Position numbers and translations under genes: made by a program | Shown: piece by piece, positions 6,551 through 14,380 of the stretch | Layout: each line of letters starts with the position of its first letter | How positions within the stretch are numbered: the first letter of the stretch is position 1 | Notes under the pieces: generated by a model | What the model was told of the DNA's origin: nothing | Databases searched by the model: none | Seen by the model: only the letters and a program-made list of their open reading frames with translations | Assembly (NCBI GenBank): GCA_002784945.1 | Contig: PFMD01000051.1 | Coordinates: 1-34,262 of the forward strand | Length of the DNA: 34,262 nt | Direction of reading: 5' to 3' | Source: Candidatus Kerfeldbacteria bacterium CG_4_10_14_0_8_um_filter_42_10 | GTDB taxonomy: Bacteria > Patescibacteriota > Patescibacteriia > UM-FILTER-42-10

Positions 6551-7951
6551 ATGGCCAAAGAAAATACCGAAATAAAAGAAAATATCCCCCCTCATAACCT
6601 AGAGGCTGAGCAAGCAGTATTAGGCTCATTATTGATTGATAAAGATGCCATTGTCCGCATCGCCGATTTAGTGCATCCGGATGATTTTTATAAAGACGGG
6701 CACCGGCTTATCTTTGAAACCATGCTGGAGCTGTACAATCAAAGAGAACCAATTGATATTCTTAATCTCGCCAACCGTTTAAAGGAAAAAGGGCTTTTAG
6801 ATTCCATTGGGGGCAGAAGCTACTTAATGGGTTTGGCTAATATTGTCCCTACGGCCAGCAATGTCTCTAATTACGCCAACATTGTTCAAAAAAAAGCAAC
6901 GCTCAGAAGATTGATTCTAAGCGCTCAACAGATCACCGGCTGGGGATACGAGGAAACGGAAGATATTAACATTATTTTGGATAAAGCGGAACAAGCGTTG
7001 TTTAAGGTTTCTCAGAAATATCTGAAACAGAATTTTGTACCGATTAGAAGCGCGCTTACAGAAGCTTTCGACCGGATCGACGAACTGCATCGCGAAGGGG
7101 GAAAAATACGAGGAATCCCGACCGGATTCATTGATTTAGATAATAAGCTAGCGGGTCTTCAAAAATCCGATTTAATTATCATAGCCTCGCGCCCCAGCGT
7201 AGGAAAAACTTCCCTAGCACTGGATATTGCCCGGCAAGTTGGCGTTAAATCAAAAATCCCAGTGGGAATTTTTAGCTTAGAAATGTCTAAAGAACAGCTG
7301 GTAGACAGAATGCTTTGTTGCGAAGCGAATGTTGATTTATGGAAAATGAGGACCGGCAAGCTTTCTGATCGGGAGGAAGATGACGATTTCCCCCGCATTG
7401 GCAATGCCATGGGAATATTATCCGAAGCGCCTATTTTTATTGATGACTCCGCCTCCGCCAATGTAATGGAGATAAGGACTAAGGCCAGAAGACTGCAGGC
7501 GGAACAAGACCTGGGCCTTCTGATTGTGGACTACCTCCAATTAATGGAAGGCGGCAGCACTTTTAAGGATAACCGTGTTCAGGAAATCGCCGAAATTACC
7601 CGTTCCCTAAAAGCGATCGCCCGCGAATTGAATATTCCCGTTATCGCTTTATCGCAGCTTTCCCGGGCAGTGGAAGCCAGAAGCCCCTCTATTCCCAAGC
7701 TCGCTGATTTAAGAGAATCAGGGTCTATTGAGCAAGATGCCGATGTGGTAATATTCATTTATCGCGAGGTAATGGACAAAACTATCAGAAGAGAAGATTC
7801 CGATAGAAGAAACATTGCCGAAATCCACATTGCCAAGCACCGCAACGGCCCGACCGGAGTAATTGAACTGTTTTTTGATGAAGAAAAAGTTAGTTTCAAA
7901 AATCTCGCCAAAAAAATAGAAGAAACAGTCCCGGCCGCTACTCCCTTTTAG
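6551..7951 (+). CDS. dnaB: replicative DNA helicase DnaB
   Basis: Hexameric 5'-3' helicase that opens the replication fork. 466 residues, full length. N-terminal primase-interacting domain ~12-110 (PHNLEAEQAVLGSLLID), linker, then a RecA-type motor: Walker A SRPSVGKTSLAL (~213-224; Val where Met is usual), FSLEMS, Walker B LLIVDYLQLM (~322-331), sensor IALSQLSRAVE, and a C-terminal KHRNGPTG with the arginine-finger region. No intein and no insertion. No Shine-Dalgarno sequence precedes the ATG, which follows an AGCT-rich repeat. It is followed by ybaB and recR on the same strand, a replication/repair cluster. Confidence 0.98.
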   Translation: MAKENTEIKENIPPHNLEAEQAVLGSLLIDKDAIVRIADLVHPDDFYKDGHRLIFETMLELYNQREPIDILNLANRLKEKGLLDSIGGRSYLMGLANIVPTASNVSNYANIVQKKATLRRLILSAQQITGWGYEETEDINIILDKAEQALFKVSQKYLKQNFVPIRSALTEAFDRIDELHREGGKIRGIPTGFIDLDNKLAGLQKSDLIIIASRPSVGKTSLALDIARQVGVKSKIPVGIFSLEMSKEQLVDRMLCCEANVDLWKMRTGKLSDREEDDDFPRIGNAMGILSEAPIFIDDSASANVMEIRTKARRLQAEQDLGLLIVDYLQLMEGGSTFKDNRVQEIAEITRSLKAIARELNIPVIALSQLSRAVEARSPSIPKLADLRESGSIEQDADVVIFIYREVMDKTIRREDSDRRNIAEIHIAKHRNGPTGVIELFFDEEKVSFKNLAKKIEETVPAATPF

Positions 7952-7956
7952 ATTTA

Positions 7957-7992
7957 AGTTGTCAGTTATTTTGATACTCACAACTAACAACT
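7957..7992. repeat. imperfect hairpin between dnaB and ybaB
   Basis: AGTTGTCAGTT (7957-7967) pairs with AACTAACAACT (7982-7992) with a single mismatch around a 14-nt loop. There is no T-run, so it is not an obvious terminator. Confidence 0.4.
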
Positions 7993-8026
7993 GGCAATTG
8001 GTAACTTATCCTAAACTCTAACCACT

Positions 8027-8323
8027 ATGTTCGATAAACTTAAACAGATCAAAGATTTAAGAGATCAAGCTAAACAACTCCAAAATCAACTAGGGCAAGA
8101 AACGGTTTCCTCCTCTACCGAAGGGGGTAAAATTAATCTGGTCATGGATGGCAACCAACAAGTAATTGCCCTAGAGATTAATCCCGAACTCCTTAAGCTC
8201 GAGAGTAAAGAAATATTGGAAAAAGGATTAAAAGAAGCCTATAATGATGCCATTAAGAAAGTGCAACGGATTATTGCTCAAAAAATTCAAGGCGGAAATT
8301 TCAATTTGCCTAACATTGGATAG
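8027..8323 (+). CDS. ybaB: YbaB/EbfC nucleoid-associated protein
   Basis: 98-residue DNA-binding dimer of the YbaB/EbfC family, commonly encoded just before recR as here. An N-terminal amphipathic helix (MFDKLKQIKDLRDQAKQLQNQL), then the conserved GGKINLVMDGNQQVIALEINPELL strands and a C-terminal helix with KGLKEAYNDAIKKVQ. Length and layout are normal for the family. It may help load or organise DNA for RecR-dependent repair, an inference from gene order. Start at the ATG of CACTATG; no Shine-Dalgarno sequence is present. Confidence 0.94.
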   Translation: MFDKLKQIKDLRDQAKQLQNQLGQETVSSSTEGGKINLVMDGNQQVIALEINPELLKLESKEILEKGLKEAYNDAIKKVQRIIAQKIQGGNFNLPNIG

Positions 8324-8343
8324 TAATAAGCGGGATCTAAACT

Positions 8344-8946
8344 ATGGCCAGATTACCAGAAACAATCCAAAACCTGATTGAAGAATTTAATAAACTGCCC
8401 GGAATCGGACCAAAAACATCGGAGCGGTTTATTTTTTACTTGCTCAAACAGCCTACGGAAGAATTGGATAAACTGGCGGAAAGAATAAAGCGCTTAAAGG
8501 AAAAGATTACCACTTGCCCGGTTTGCTACAATTTTACCGATACCGTTCCCTGCCCTATTTGTTCCGATTCAAAAAGAGACCAAAAAACCATTTGCGTAGT
8601 TTCCGAAAGCCCTGATGTAATCGCTATTGAAAAAACAAGCAAGTACCAGGGCAGTTATCACGTTTTGGGCGGAGTAATCAATCAAATTGAGGGGATCGGC
8701 CCCGAACAATTAAAAATCAAGGAATTAGTGAACAGAATTCAGAAGAATGGCATTAAAGAAATTATTCTGGCCACCAACCCTGATCTAGAGGGTGAGTCAA
8801 CCGCCCTTTACTTAGCGAGACTACTAAAACCAATGAAAATAAGAATAACCAGGATCGGAAGGGGGCTGCCTATGGGAAGTAATATCGAATACGCTGACGA
8901 GGTAACTCTGGCTAATGCTCTAGCTGGTAGAGGAGAAATGAATTAA
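8344..8946 (+). CDS. recR: recombination protein RecR
   Basis: RecR acts with RecO/RecF in loading RecA onto gapped DNA. 200 residues, full length. Helix-hairpin-helix near 12-30 (FNKLPGIGPKTSERF), zinc finger with Cys58, 61, 70 and 73 (TCPVCYNFTDTVPCPIC), then a Toprim domain: VVSESPDVIAIE, YHVLGG, ATNPDLEGESTALYLARLL, and the RIGRGLPMGSNIEYADEVTLANALAGR ending. It lies 20 bp after ybaB in the same transcript and stops 17 bp before the shared convergent terminator. Confidence 0.97.
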   Translation: MARLPETIQNLIEEFNKLPGIGPKTSERFIFYLLKQPTEELDKLAERIKRLKEKITTCPVCYNFTDTVPCPICSDSKRDQKTICVVSESPDVIAIEKTSKYQGSYHVLGGVINQIEGIGPEQLKIKELVNRIQKNGIKEIILATNPDLEGESTALYLARLLKPMKIRITRIGRGLPMGSNIEYADEVTLANALAGRGEMN

Positions 8947-8962
8947 TCTTTGTATAAAAATC

Positions 8963-9004
8963 AAAACTGAAAGCGCGAATACGTATTCGCGCTTTCAGTT
9001 TTTT
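8963..9004. terminator. bidirectional terminator between recR and rplU
   Basis: Perfect 40-bp palindrome: AAAACTGAAAGCGCGAATAC (8963-8982) followed by its exact complement (8983-9002), with A/T runs at both ends. It sits at the convergence of recR (plus) and rplU (minus) and can end both transcripts. Confidence 0.92.
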
Positions 9005-9017
9005 ATATTCAATTTAT

Positions 9018-9335
9018 CTAGGCAGCTATTTTTTCAATTCTTACCTTTGTATACCACTGCCGATGCCCCCTTTTTCTTCGATACCGGATCTTGGACTTAT
9101 ATTTAACAATGGTTACTTTCTTATCTTTTTTCTCTTCTAGAACTTTGGCGGTAACTTCGGCTCCTTTTACTTTAGGAGCGCCAATTGATACTTTTTTCCC
9201 TTCTTTATCTGACACCAGCAGTACATCTTTAAAGACCATTTCGCTCCCCTCTTTTTTATCCAGTCTTTCTACTTTAATAATATCTTTTTCCCGAACCTTG
9301 TATTGTTTTCCTCCTGTTTTGATAATAGCAATCAT
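9018..9335 (-). CDS. rplU: 50S ribosomal protein L21 (bL21)
   Basis: 105 residues, normal length. MIAIIKTGGKQYKVREKD is the standard start and KYKSKIRYRRKRGHRQWYTKVRI the RNA-binding C-terminal signature. It is the last gene of the large minus-strand block, 29 bp after the WecA-like gene and 15 bp before the bidirectional terminator. In many bacteria rplU is followed by rpmA (L27); here it is not. Confidence 0.98.
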   Translation of the reverse strand: MIAIIKTGGKQYKVREKDIIKVERLDKKEGSEMVFKDVLLVSDKEGKKVSIGAPKVKGAEVTAKVLEEKKDKKVTIVKYKSKIRYRRKRGHRQWYTKVRIEKIAA

Positions 9336-9364
9336 AGATTTCTTTTAGTTAATTTACGATAATT

Positions 9365-10510
9365 CTAATGCTTCGTTTCACTTTTGTCAACTCCGTATAT
9401 TGGAGTCAAGTTTCCTTTGGACTTTTTGTAACGATAAATTAGTACTAAGGAAACGGCTAATACCAGCATTACTCCCAGTAAAACTATTAAGGCCGTAAGT
9501 TTTTCTTCGGTTTTAAGAAATAACGAGGTTGCCCCAAAGGCAGCAGTGATTAAATAAAGGAACAGTACGGCTTGCCGCTGGGACAGTCCAATGTCTAACA
9601 ACCGAAAGTGCAGATGTTTTTTATCTCCCCAAAAGGGAGATTTTCTTTCTTTAAAAACTCTCCTTAAAACCACCCACAATGTGTCCAAAATAGGAATTCC
9701 CATTATCAAAAGGGCGGTGGCTATTTTCGCTCCGCTGATAATAGCTAATACTCCCAGCATGAAGCCTATAAAAGTCGATCCCCCTTCCCCCAGAAAAATA
9801 CGGGCCGGGTGGAAGCTAAAAACGATAAAACCCAATAAAGCTCCTCCTAAAATAATAGATACCAGCGCGGTTTCCGGTTGGGCCACTGTTTTCGTTAAAC
9901 TTAAGACGAATGTCACAAATGCGCCAATCGCTCCGACGCCCGGCACAAGGCCGTCTAAGCCATCTAAGAATTTGGTGGTGTAAACCATTCCCATCAGCCA
10001 GATTAGAGCCAATAGGTCAGCCCATAGCGTGAAGTAATAAGGAATCTCCCCCAACTTAAACAGTTCTATTTTTATGGTATCAAGATACAGTGTTCCGCCA
10101 AAAGGATTAGTAATGTAAGGAATGCCAATGCCAGCAGCAATAATTACCAAAGAAGCCAGTAAGGGCCAAATAATTTGCTGCAGCGGTTTCAAATCGTACT
10201 TATCGTCTAAATACCCCCCGACCATTAAAAGCAAGCCCGCCAGGATAATGCCGCTAACGTGCTTCGACAGCATGTAACCGCCCAAAATCCGATGGGTAAA
10301 TAAAGTATAATAAAGCAACACCAGCGAAAAAGCGGTAAATACAGCGATTCCTCCTAAAAGCGGAGTTGGTTTAGCTTGAATTTTCCGCTCGGGATAAATC
10401 CGGGGGTCATCAACAATGTTCCTTTTTAAGGCAAAACTTTTAATCAGCGGGGTGATTAGGATCACTCCGGCGAAGGAAAGCAAAAAGGGAATTAAATAAT
10501 CAAAAATCAT
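9365..10510 (-). CDS. WecA/MraY-family undecaprenyl-phosphate glycosyl-1-phosphate transferase
   Basis: 381-residue polytopic enzyme (about 11 TM helices) that would transfer a sugar-1-phosphate from a UDP-sugar to undecaprenyl phosphate, the first step of a surface glycan. Family motifs: KAKPTPLLGG-like start (QAKPTPLLGG, ~45-54), GGYLDDKYDL (98-107) with the Mg-binding Asp pair, KFLDGLDGL (180-188), FHPARIFLGEGGSTFIGF (233-250) and HLHFRLLDIG. The GEGGS segment has Glu where the family normally has Asp (GDxGS). The FLDGLDGL and HxHxR motifs favour WecA/TagO over MraY; the substrate is not determined. It follows ruvX after a 143-bp structured gap. Confidence 0.9.
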   Translation of the reverse strand: MIFDYLIPFLLSFAGVILITPLIKSFALKRNIVDDPRIYPERKIQAKPTPLLGGIAVFTAFSLVLLYYTLFTHRILGGYMLSKHVSGIILAGLLLMVGGYLDDKYDLKPLQQIIWPLLASLVIIAAGIGIPYITNPFGGTLYLDTIKIELFKLGEIPYYFTLWADLLALIWLMGMVYTTKFLDGLDGLVPGVGAIGAFVTFVLSLTKTVAQPETALVSIILGGALLGFIVFSFHPARIFLGEGGSTFIGFMLGVLAIISGAKIATALLIMGIPILDTLWVVLRRVFKERKSPFWGDKKHLHFRLLDIGLSQRQAVLFLYLITAAFGATSLFLKTEEKLTALIVLLGVMLVLAVSLVLIYRYKKSKGNLTPIYGVDKSETKH

Positions 10511-10550
10511 ACCAGATTTCTTAATTCAATCTTCTTAAGGTTAATAATTT

Positions 10551-10653
10551 ACCCCGTTACTTGAATACCCGACGGTCAGGCCTCGGGGTTATCATAGTAG
10601 TCGTCTGTACATGCTCATAGGGGGTATAACGCCTCGTGATCAAGTAACGGGGT
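10551..10653 (-). ncRNA. candidate structured RNA element between ruvX and the WecA-like gene
   Basis: ACCCCGTTACTTGA (10551-10564) and its exact complement (10640-10653) close a 103-nt segment. On the minus strand the interior can form GUUAU/AUAAC and an ACCC(C)GA/UCGGGU hairpin, a branched fold. It starts on the base next to the ruvX stop codon and has no T-run on the minus strand, so it is not a standard terminator. It ends 40 nt before the WecA-like start. A palindromic repeat is the alternative. It matches no RNA family I recognise. Confidence 0.4.
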
Positions 10654-11067
10654 TTACTCGTTTTTGTTTTTTTCTAAATAACTTTGTAATATCAGGACTG
10701 CCGCTGTTTCATCAACTTTATCTTTTAACTTTTTCTTTCCGGCCTGTTTTAATAATTGTTCCGAGGCTTTGGTGGTGAATCTTTCATCTTCAAAATCAGC
10801 AGGAATATTAACAGTTTCTTCCAGCCGGCCGATAAAATCTTGAATTTTCTTTGCCTTTTCGTTTCTATTTTCCTTTAGAGATAAGGGTAAGCCAACCACT
10901 ATTTTTTCAATATTTTCTTTTTCACAAATTATTTTCAATTCCTCAAAAACTTGTTCCCAGGATTTTTTTTCTATCCTGCTATATGGAAAAACCCATTTTT
11001 TTTCGTCATCTGATACGGCCAGACCGATATGTTTTTCTCCGTAATCGATTCCCAGTATTTTGCTCAT
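10654..11067 (-). CDS. ruvX: RuvX/YqgF RNase H-fold nuclease
   Basis: 137 residues. An RNase H-like fold protein annotated as putative Holliday junction resolvase; in E. coli it is linked to 16S rRNA 5' maturation. Catalytic acidic residues: Asp8 in LGIDYGEKHIGLAVSD, the glutamate region in VVGLPLSLKENRN, DERFTTKASEQLL and the late KVDETAAVLILQSYL. All family motifs are present and the length is usual. It follows map by 4 bp, so it is co-transcribed with adk and map. Confidence 0.95.
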   Translation of the reverse strand: MSKILGIDYGEKHIGLAVSDDEKKWVFPYSRIEKKSWEQVFEELKIICEKENIEKIVVGLPLSLKENRNEKAKKIQDFIGRLEETVNIPADFEDERFTTKASEQLLKQAGKKKLKDKVDETAAVLILQSYLEKNKNE

Positions 11068-11071
11068 TATT

Positions 11072-11839
11072 TCAGACTTGAGTTAATATTTCGAATCCTT
11101 TTTTGGTTACTGCCACTGTATCTTCGAAATGGGCCGATAAAGAATTATCATTGGTAACAATTTTCCAACCGTCTGACGCCGTTTTTACCTCGCTCCCGCC
11201 GATATTCACCATTGGTTCAATAGCAATAGTCATGCCTTCTTTCAATTCCGTTCCGGTATGGGGCTCCCCGAAATTGGGTATTCTCGGCTCTTCATGAACA
11301 TTTTTGCCTATGCCATGCCCCACCAGTTGAGTTACCACGGAAAATCCCTGCTGTTCCACATATTTCTGAATGGCGGCACCGATATCGCCGGTGTGCCTTC
11401 CCGCCTTCACTTTTTTTATTCCGAGGGAAAGCGCTTTCTTTGTCACCTGAATCAGTTTTTCTTTTTCCGAATAGATTCCGCCAATGCCGACAGTTCGGGC
11501 CATGTCAGTACAAAATCCCTTGTAGCGCACGCCGGCATCAATTCCGATAATATCCCCCTTTTTCAAAATCCTGTTGGCACTGGGGATAGTATGCACCACT
11601 TCTTCGTTTACTGAAGTGCAAATCGAAGCGGGATAAGGGTCGCCTTCGAAATGGGATTGGTATCCTAGAAAAGCAGGTTCTCCTCCAAGCTGGCGGATCA
11701 ATTTCTCCGCCAGTAAATCCAGTTCTTTAGTAGAAATGCCCGGTTTCGCTGCCTTAACCACTTTTTTCAGCACAGTCGCTAAGATCCTGCCGCCTTCCCG
11801 CATAATTTCTATTTCTCGCGAATTTTTAATGGTAATCAT
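11072..11839 (-). CDS. map: methionine aminopeptidase, type I
   Basis: Removes the N-terminal Met from nascent proteins. 255 residues, no N-terminal extension, so type Ia. Metal ligands are all present: Asp101, Asp112 (IGIDAGVRYKGFCTDMART), His175 (VGHGIGKNVHEEP), Glu208 (IAIEPM) and Glu239 (HFEDTVAVT), plus substrate His83. The start codon overlaps the adk stop by 4 bp. In the usual spc order map is followed by infA and rpmJ; here ruvX follows. Confidence 0.97.
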   Translation of the reverse strand: MITIKNSREIEIMREGGRILATVLKKVVKAAKPGISTKELDLLAEKLIRQLGGEPAFLGYQSHFEGDPYPASICTSVNEEVVHTIPSANRILKKGDIIGIDAGVRYKGFCTDMARTVGIGGIYSEKEKLIQVTKKALSLGIKKVKAGRHTGDIGAAIQKYVEQQGFSVVTQLVGHGIGKNVHEEPRIPNFGEPHTGTELKEGMTIAIEPMVNIGGSEVKTASDGWKIVTNDNSLSAHFEDTVAVTKKGFEILTQV

Positions 11840-12504
11840 TTTTTCGAAAAATTATTCTCGTCCATTTTTTGGAATATCTCTTTTTTTACCTCGGAGATCC
11901 CCTGCTCTCCGTTAACTCGAATCAGAATACCGCGTTTCAGGTACTCTTTTAAAAGCGGCTCGGTATTTTGATGATAAATCGCCAATCGCTGCCTGATTGT
12001 CTCCTCCTGATCATCTTCTCTTTGGAAAAGTTTTTTTCCGCATTGATCACAGATTCCTTCTTGTTTGGGTGGATTAAAATCAATATGAAAAGTCATCCCG
12101 CAAGTACAAACTCTTCGGCCGGAAATCCGACGGATCGCTTCTTCGTCGGAAATGGCAATTTCTAGAACAGCGCTAATTTGAGTCATTTGATCTAAGGTTT
12201 CCGCTTGCCCTCTATTCCGAGGATATCCTTCAAGAATGAATCCTGCTTGCGCGTCTTTCTCTTTTAACCGTTCTGCCACTAATCGATTAGTCACCTGGTC
12301 AGGCACCAATTTTCCTTCAATAATATACTGATTGGCCAATTTTCCCAGTTCTGTTTGCGCTTTAATGTTCTGACGATAAATATTTCCGGTGGAAATCCAG
12401 GGGATATTCAATTCTTTAGACAGAAATTCCGCTTGCGTTCCTTTACCCGAGCCCTGGGGGCCAAAGACCACTATTTTTCGAATTGATGTTTCTAGCTTAG
12501 TCAT
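11836..12504 (-). CDS. adk: adenylate kinase with zinc-type LID
   Basis: Interconverts ATP + AMP and 2 ADP. 222 residues. P-loop GPQGSGKGT (15-23), AMP-site STGNIYRQN (38-46; most relatives read STGDMLR), GYPRN (93-97), RRISGRRVC and a structural zinc LID with Cys133, 135, 152 and 155. The first pair is CxC (VCTCG) instead of the common CxxC. QREDDQEETIRQRL is normal. The start has TATAAT 6 nt upstream, so the gene may also have its own leaderless transcript besides read-through from secY. It ends in an ATGA overlap with map. Confidence 0.96.
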   Translation of the reverse strand: MTKLETSIRKIVVFGPQGSGKGTQAEFLSKELNIPWISTGNIYRQNIKAQTELGKLANQYIIEGKLVPDQVTNRLVAERLKEKDAQAGFILEGYPRNRGQAETLDQMTQISAVLEIAISDEEAIRRISGRRVCTCGMTFHIDFNPPKQEGICDQCGKKLFQREDDQEETIRQRLAIYHQNTEPLLKEYLKRGILIRVNGEQGISEVKKEIFQKMDENNFSKK

Positions 12505-12510
12505 ATCTAA

Positions 12511-12539
12511 ATTATAATGATTTCTGCTTTAAAAACAAA
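12511..12539 (-). promoter_or_regulatory. putative internal promoter of adk-map-ruvX
   Basis: Minus strand: TTTGTT (12534-12539), 17 nt, perfect TATAAT (12511-12516). The start codon of adk is 6 nt beyond the -10, so transcription would begin at or next to the ATG. The -35 lies in the T-rich tail of the preceding hairpin. Confidence 0.45.
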
Positions 12540-12541
12540 GT

Positions 12542-12558
12542 CCGAGGGTTTTCCTCGG
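12542..12558 (-). terminator. weak terminator-like hairpin after secY
   Basis: CCGAGG/CCTCGG, six pairs with a 5-nt loop, followed on the minus strand by ACTTTGTTTTT, an interrupted T-run. It lies about 30 bp past the secY stop and probably allows partial read-through to adk. Confidence 0.45.
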
Positions 12559-12587
12559 TACTCTTTCAGAGCTTAATCCTCTTTTTG

Positions 12588-13898
12588 TTAAAATCCTTCA
12601 TATTCCCGCATTACTAACTTTGATTCTACTTGTTTAACAGTTTCTAACACCACGCTAACTACGATTAAAAGACTGGTTCCTCCCAGCACGAGCGTTTGGA
12701 TATTGGTCGCTGCTTGCATAATATATGGCAAAACGGCAATTATGCCCAAAAATAACGCACCCGTCAAAAGAATTCTGTTGGAAACATAGTTTAGGTAAGC
12801 AGCGGTAGGTCGGCCCGGCCGGATGCCTGGAACAAATCCTCCCTGTTTTTGCAGATTTTCCGAGATTTGTTCCGGGTGAAAAATAACCGCCGTGTAAAAA
12901 TAGGTAAATGCCACTACAAAGAAAAAGTAAATCAATCCGTAATAAAGCTGGTTGTTAAAAATATTAATAGTTGCCTGTGAGATTGTTGCTATCCAGGCAG
13001 TGGAAGAATTAACGAAAAAACGAGCCACCAATGAAGGAATTAATACAATGGAGATGGCAAAGATGATGGGAATGACTCCGGCCTGGTTTACTCGAAGCGG
13101 GAGGTGAGTGCTAACGCCGCCATAGACTTTATTCCCTCTAATTCGGCGGGCGTAGGAAACCGGAATATTCCTTTGTCCTTCGGTTATTATTACCACTCCC
13201 CCTATGGTAATAATAGCCACTGCTACAAAAATTAGGTAAGTGAAAATCTTGCTGGGGTCAAAAATAGCAAAGGTTTGTTGAAGAGAACGCGGAAGGCCCG
13301 CGACAATTCCGGCAAAAATTAACAGAGAAATTCCGTTTCCCAGCCCTTTTTCAGAAATAAGTTCTCCTAACCACATTAGAAAAATACTGCCGGCAGCAAT
13401 CATGATTATTGCCGAAGCCAATTGAAACATACTCATATCACCGATAATTCCGTTCGGCGCGCCCGCTCCGGCCGCAAAACTTTGACCGCTCCTTTTTAAC
13501 AGGGTAATGGTCGCATATGCCTGCATAGCGGCCAGCGGTACGGTAAGAAGACGGGTATACTGATTAATTTTGGCCCGACCAGATTCTCCTTCTTTTTGCA
13601 TTTCTTCTAGCCGCGGAATAATCATGGCGAGCAACTGAAAAATAATAGAAGCGGTAATGTATGGCCCTAATCCCAACATTACCACGGAAAAGTTTTCTAG
13701 CGCTCCTCCTGAGAAAAGGTTTAAAAGCCCTAATACTTGGTTAGAGCCTAAAAAGTTTTTTAAGTTTTCTACATCCACACCGGGTACCGGCACGTGGGCC
13801 GCAATTCTAAACACTAACAACAATCCTAGGATGTAAAGAATTTTGTTTCTAATATCCTTAACCTTCCACAGTTGAGTTATTTTTTCAATAGCTTTCAT
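12588..13898 (-). CDS. secY: preprotein translocase subunit SecY
   Basis: Channel of the Sec translocon in the cytoplasmic membrane. 436 residues with the expected ten TM helices. Conserved parts: RIAAHVPVPGVDVENLKNF near the N-terminus (plug region after TM1), GLGPYITASIIFQLL, GELISEKGLGNGISLLIF, the cytoplasmic loop GQRNIPVSYARR, YGGVSTHLPLRVNQAGVIPIIFA and FFYTAVIFHPEQISENLQKQGGFVPGIRPG. It follows rplO by 4 bp, the normal spc-operon place. Confidence 0.98.
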   Translation of the reverse strand: MKAIEKITQLWKVKDIRNKILYILGLLLVFRIAAHVPVPGVDVENLKNFLGSNQVLGLLNLFSGGALENFSVVMLGLGPYITASIIFQLLAMIIPRLEEMQKEGESGRAKINQYTRLLTVPLAAMQAYATITLLKRSGQSFAAGAGAPNGIIGDMSMFQLASAIIMIAAGSIFLMWLGELISEKGLGNGISLLIFAGIVAGLPRSLQQTFAIFDPSKIFTYLIFVAVAIITIGGVVIITEGQRNIPVSYARRIRGNKVYGGVSTHLPLRVNQAGVIPIIFAISIVLIPSLVARFFVNSSTAWIATISQATINIFNNQLYYGLIYFFFVVAFTYFYTAVIFHPEQISENLQKQGGFVPGIRPGRPTAAYLNYVSNRILLTGALFLGIIAVLPYIMQAATNIQTLVLGGTSLLIVVSVVLETVKQVESKLVMREYEGF

Positions 13899-13902
13899 GC
13901 TA

Positions 13903-14379
13903 TTATTTTTTTCTTGTTTGAGGTTTTTTAACGGTATTGATTGTTCCGCCTGCCTTTTTTATAGCATTTTCTGCTGATTTAGAAAAGTGCTCTGCGGTAA
14001 CTGCAAATTTTTTATTCAATTCACCACCGCCTAATACCTTGACCCCATTCCCATTTTTGGAAATCAAACCAACGCTTACTAGCTTTTTGGAATTAATCAC
14101 TTCTCCCTCGGAAAAATGACTATTTAACTGACCAATATTAACAATACTCATTTTCGAATTAAAGCCAAGGAATCCTCTGGTCTTGGGAATCTGGCTGATG
14201 AAAGCAGGAGATTTTTTGCCGCGATGGCCGCCCTTGCCTTTACCTCCGGAACGGGAGTTTTGTCCTTTTTGCCCCCGGCTTCCGTATGTTCCGCCCTTGC
14301 CGGCGTTGCCCCGCCCTAATCTTCTTCTTTTTTTGCGGGATGACGGGTATGATTTTAGTTGTGCTAGTGATAGAGTCAT
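13903..14379 (-). CDS. rplO: 50S ribosomal protein L15 (uL15)
   Basis: 158 residues. The Gly/Arg-rich N-terminal arm (RKKRRRLGRGNAGKGGTYGSRGQKGQ, ~16-41) enters the 23S rRNA; FISQIPKTRGF and the C-terminal globular part are normal. It begins 1 bp after rpsE. The small gene rpmD (uL30), which most bacteria carry between rpsE and rplO, is missing. Confidence 0.98.
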   Translation of the reverse strand: MTLSLAQLKSYPSSRKKRRRLGRGNAGKGGTYGSRGQKGQNSRSGGKGKGGHRGKKSPAFISQIPKTRGFLGFNSKMSIVNIGQLNSHFSEGEVINSKKLVSVGLISKNGNGVKVLGGGELNKKFAVTAEHFSKSAENAIKKAGGTINTVKKPQTRKK

Positions 14380-14380
14380 T

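Noticed and set aside
10551-10653. Known riboswitch or T-box
   Set aside because: None of the conserved core sequences I know was found; kept only as an unassigned structured element.
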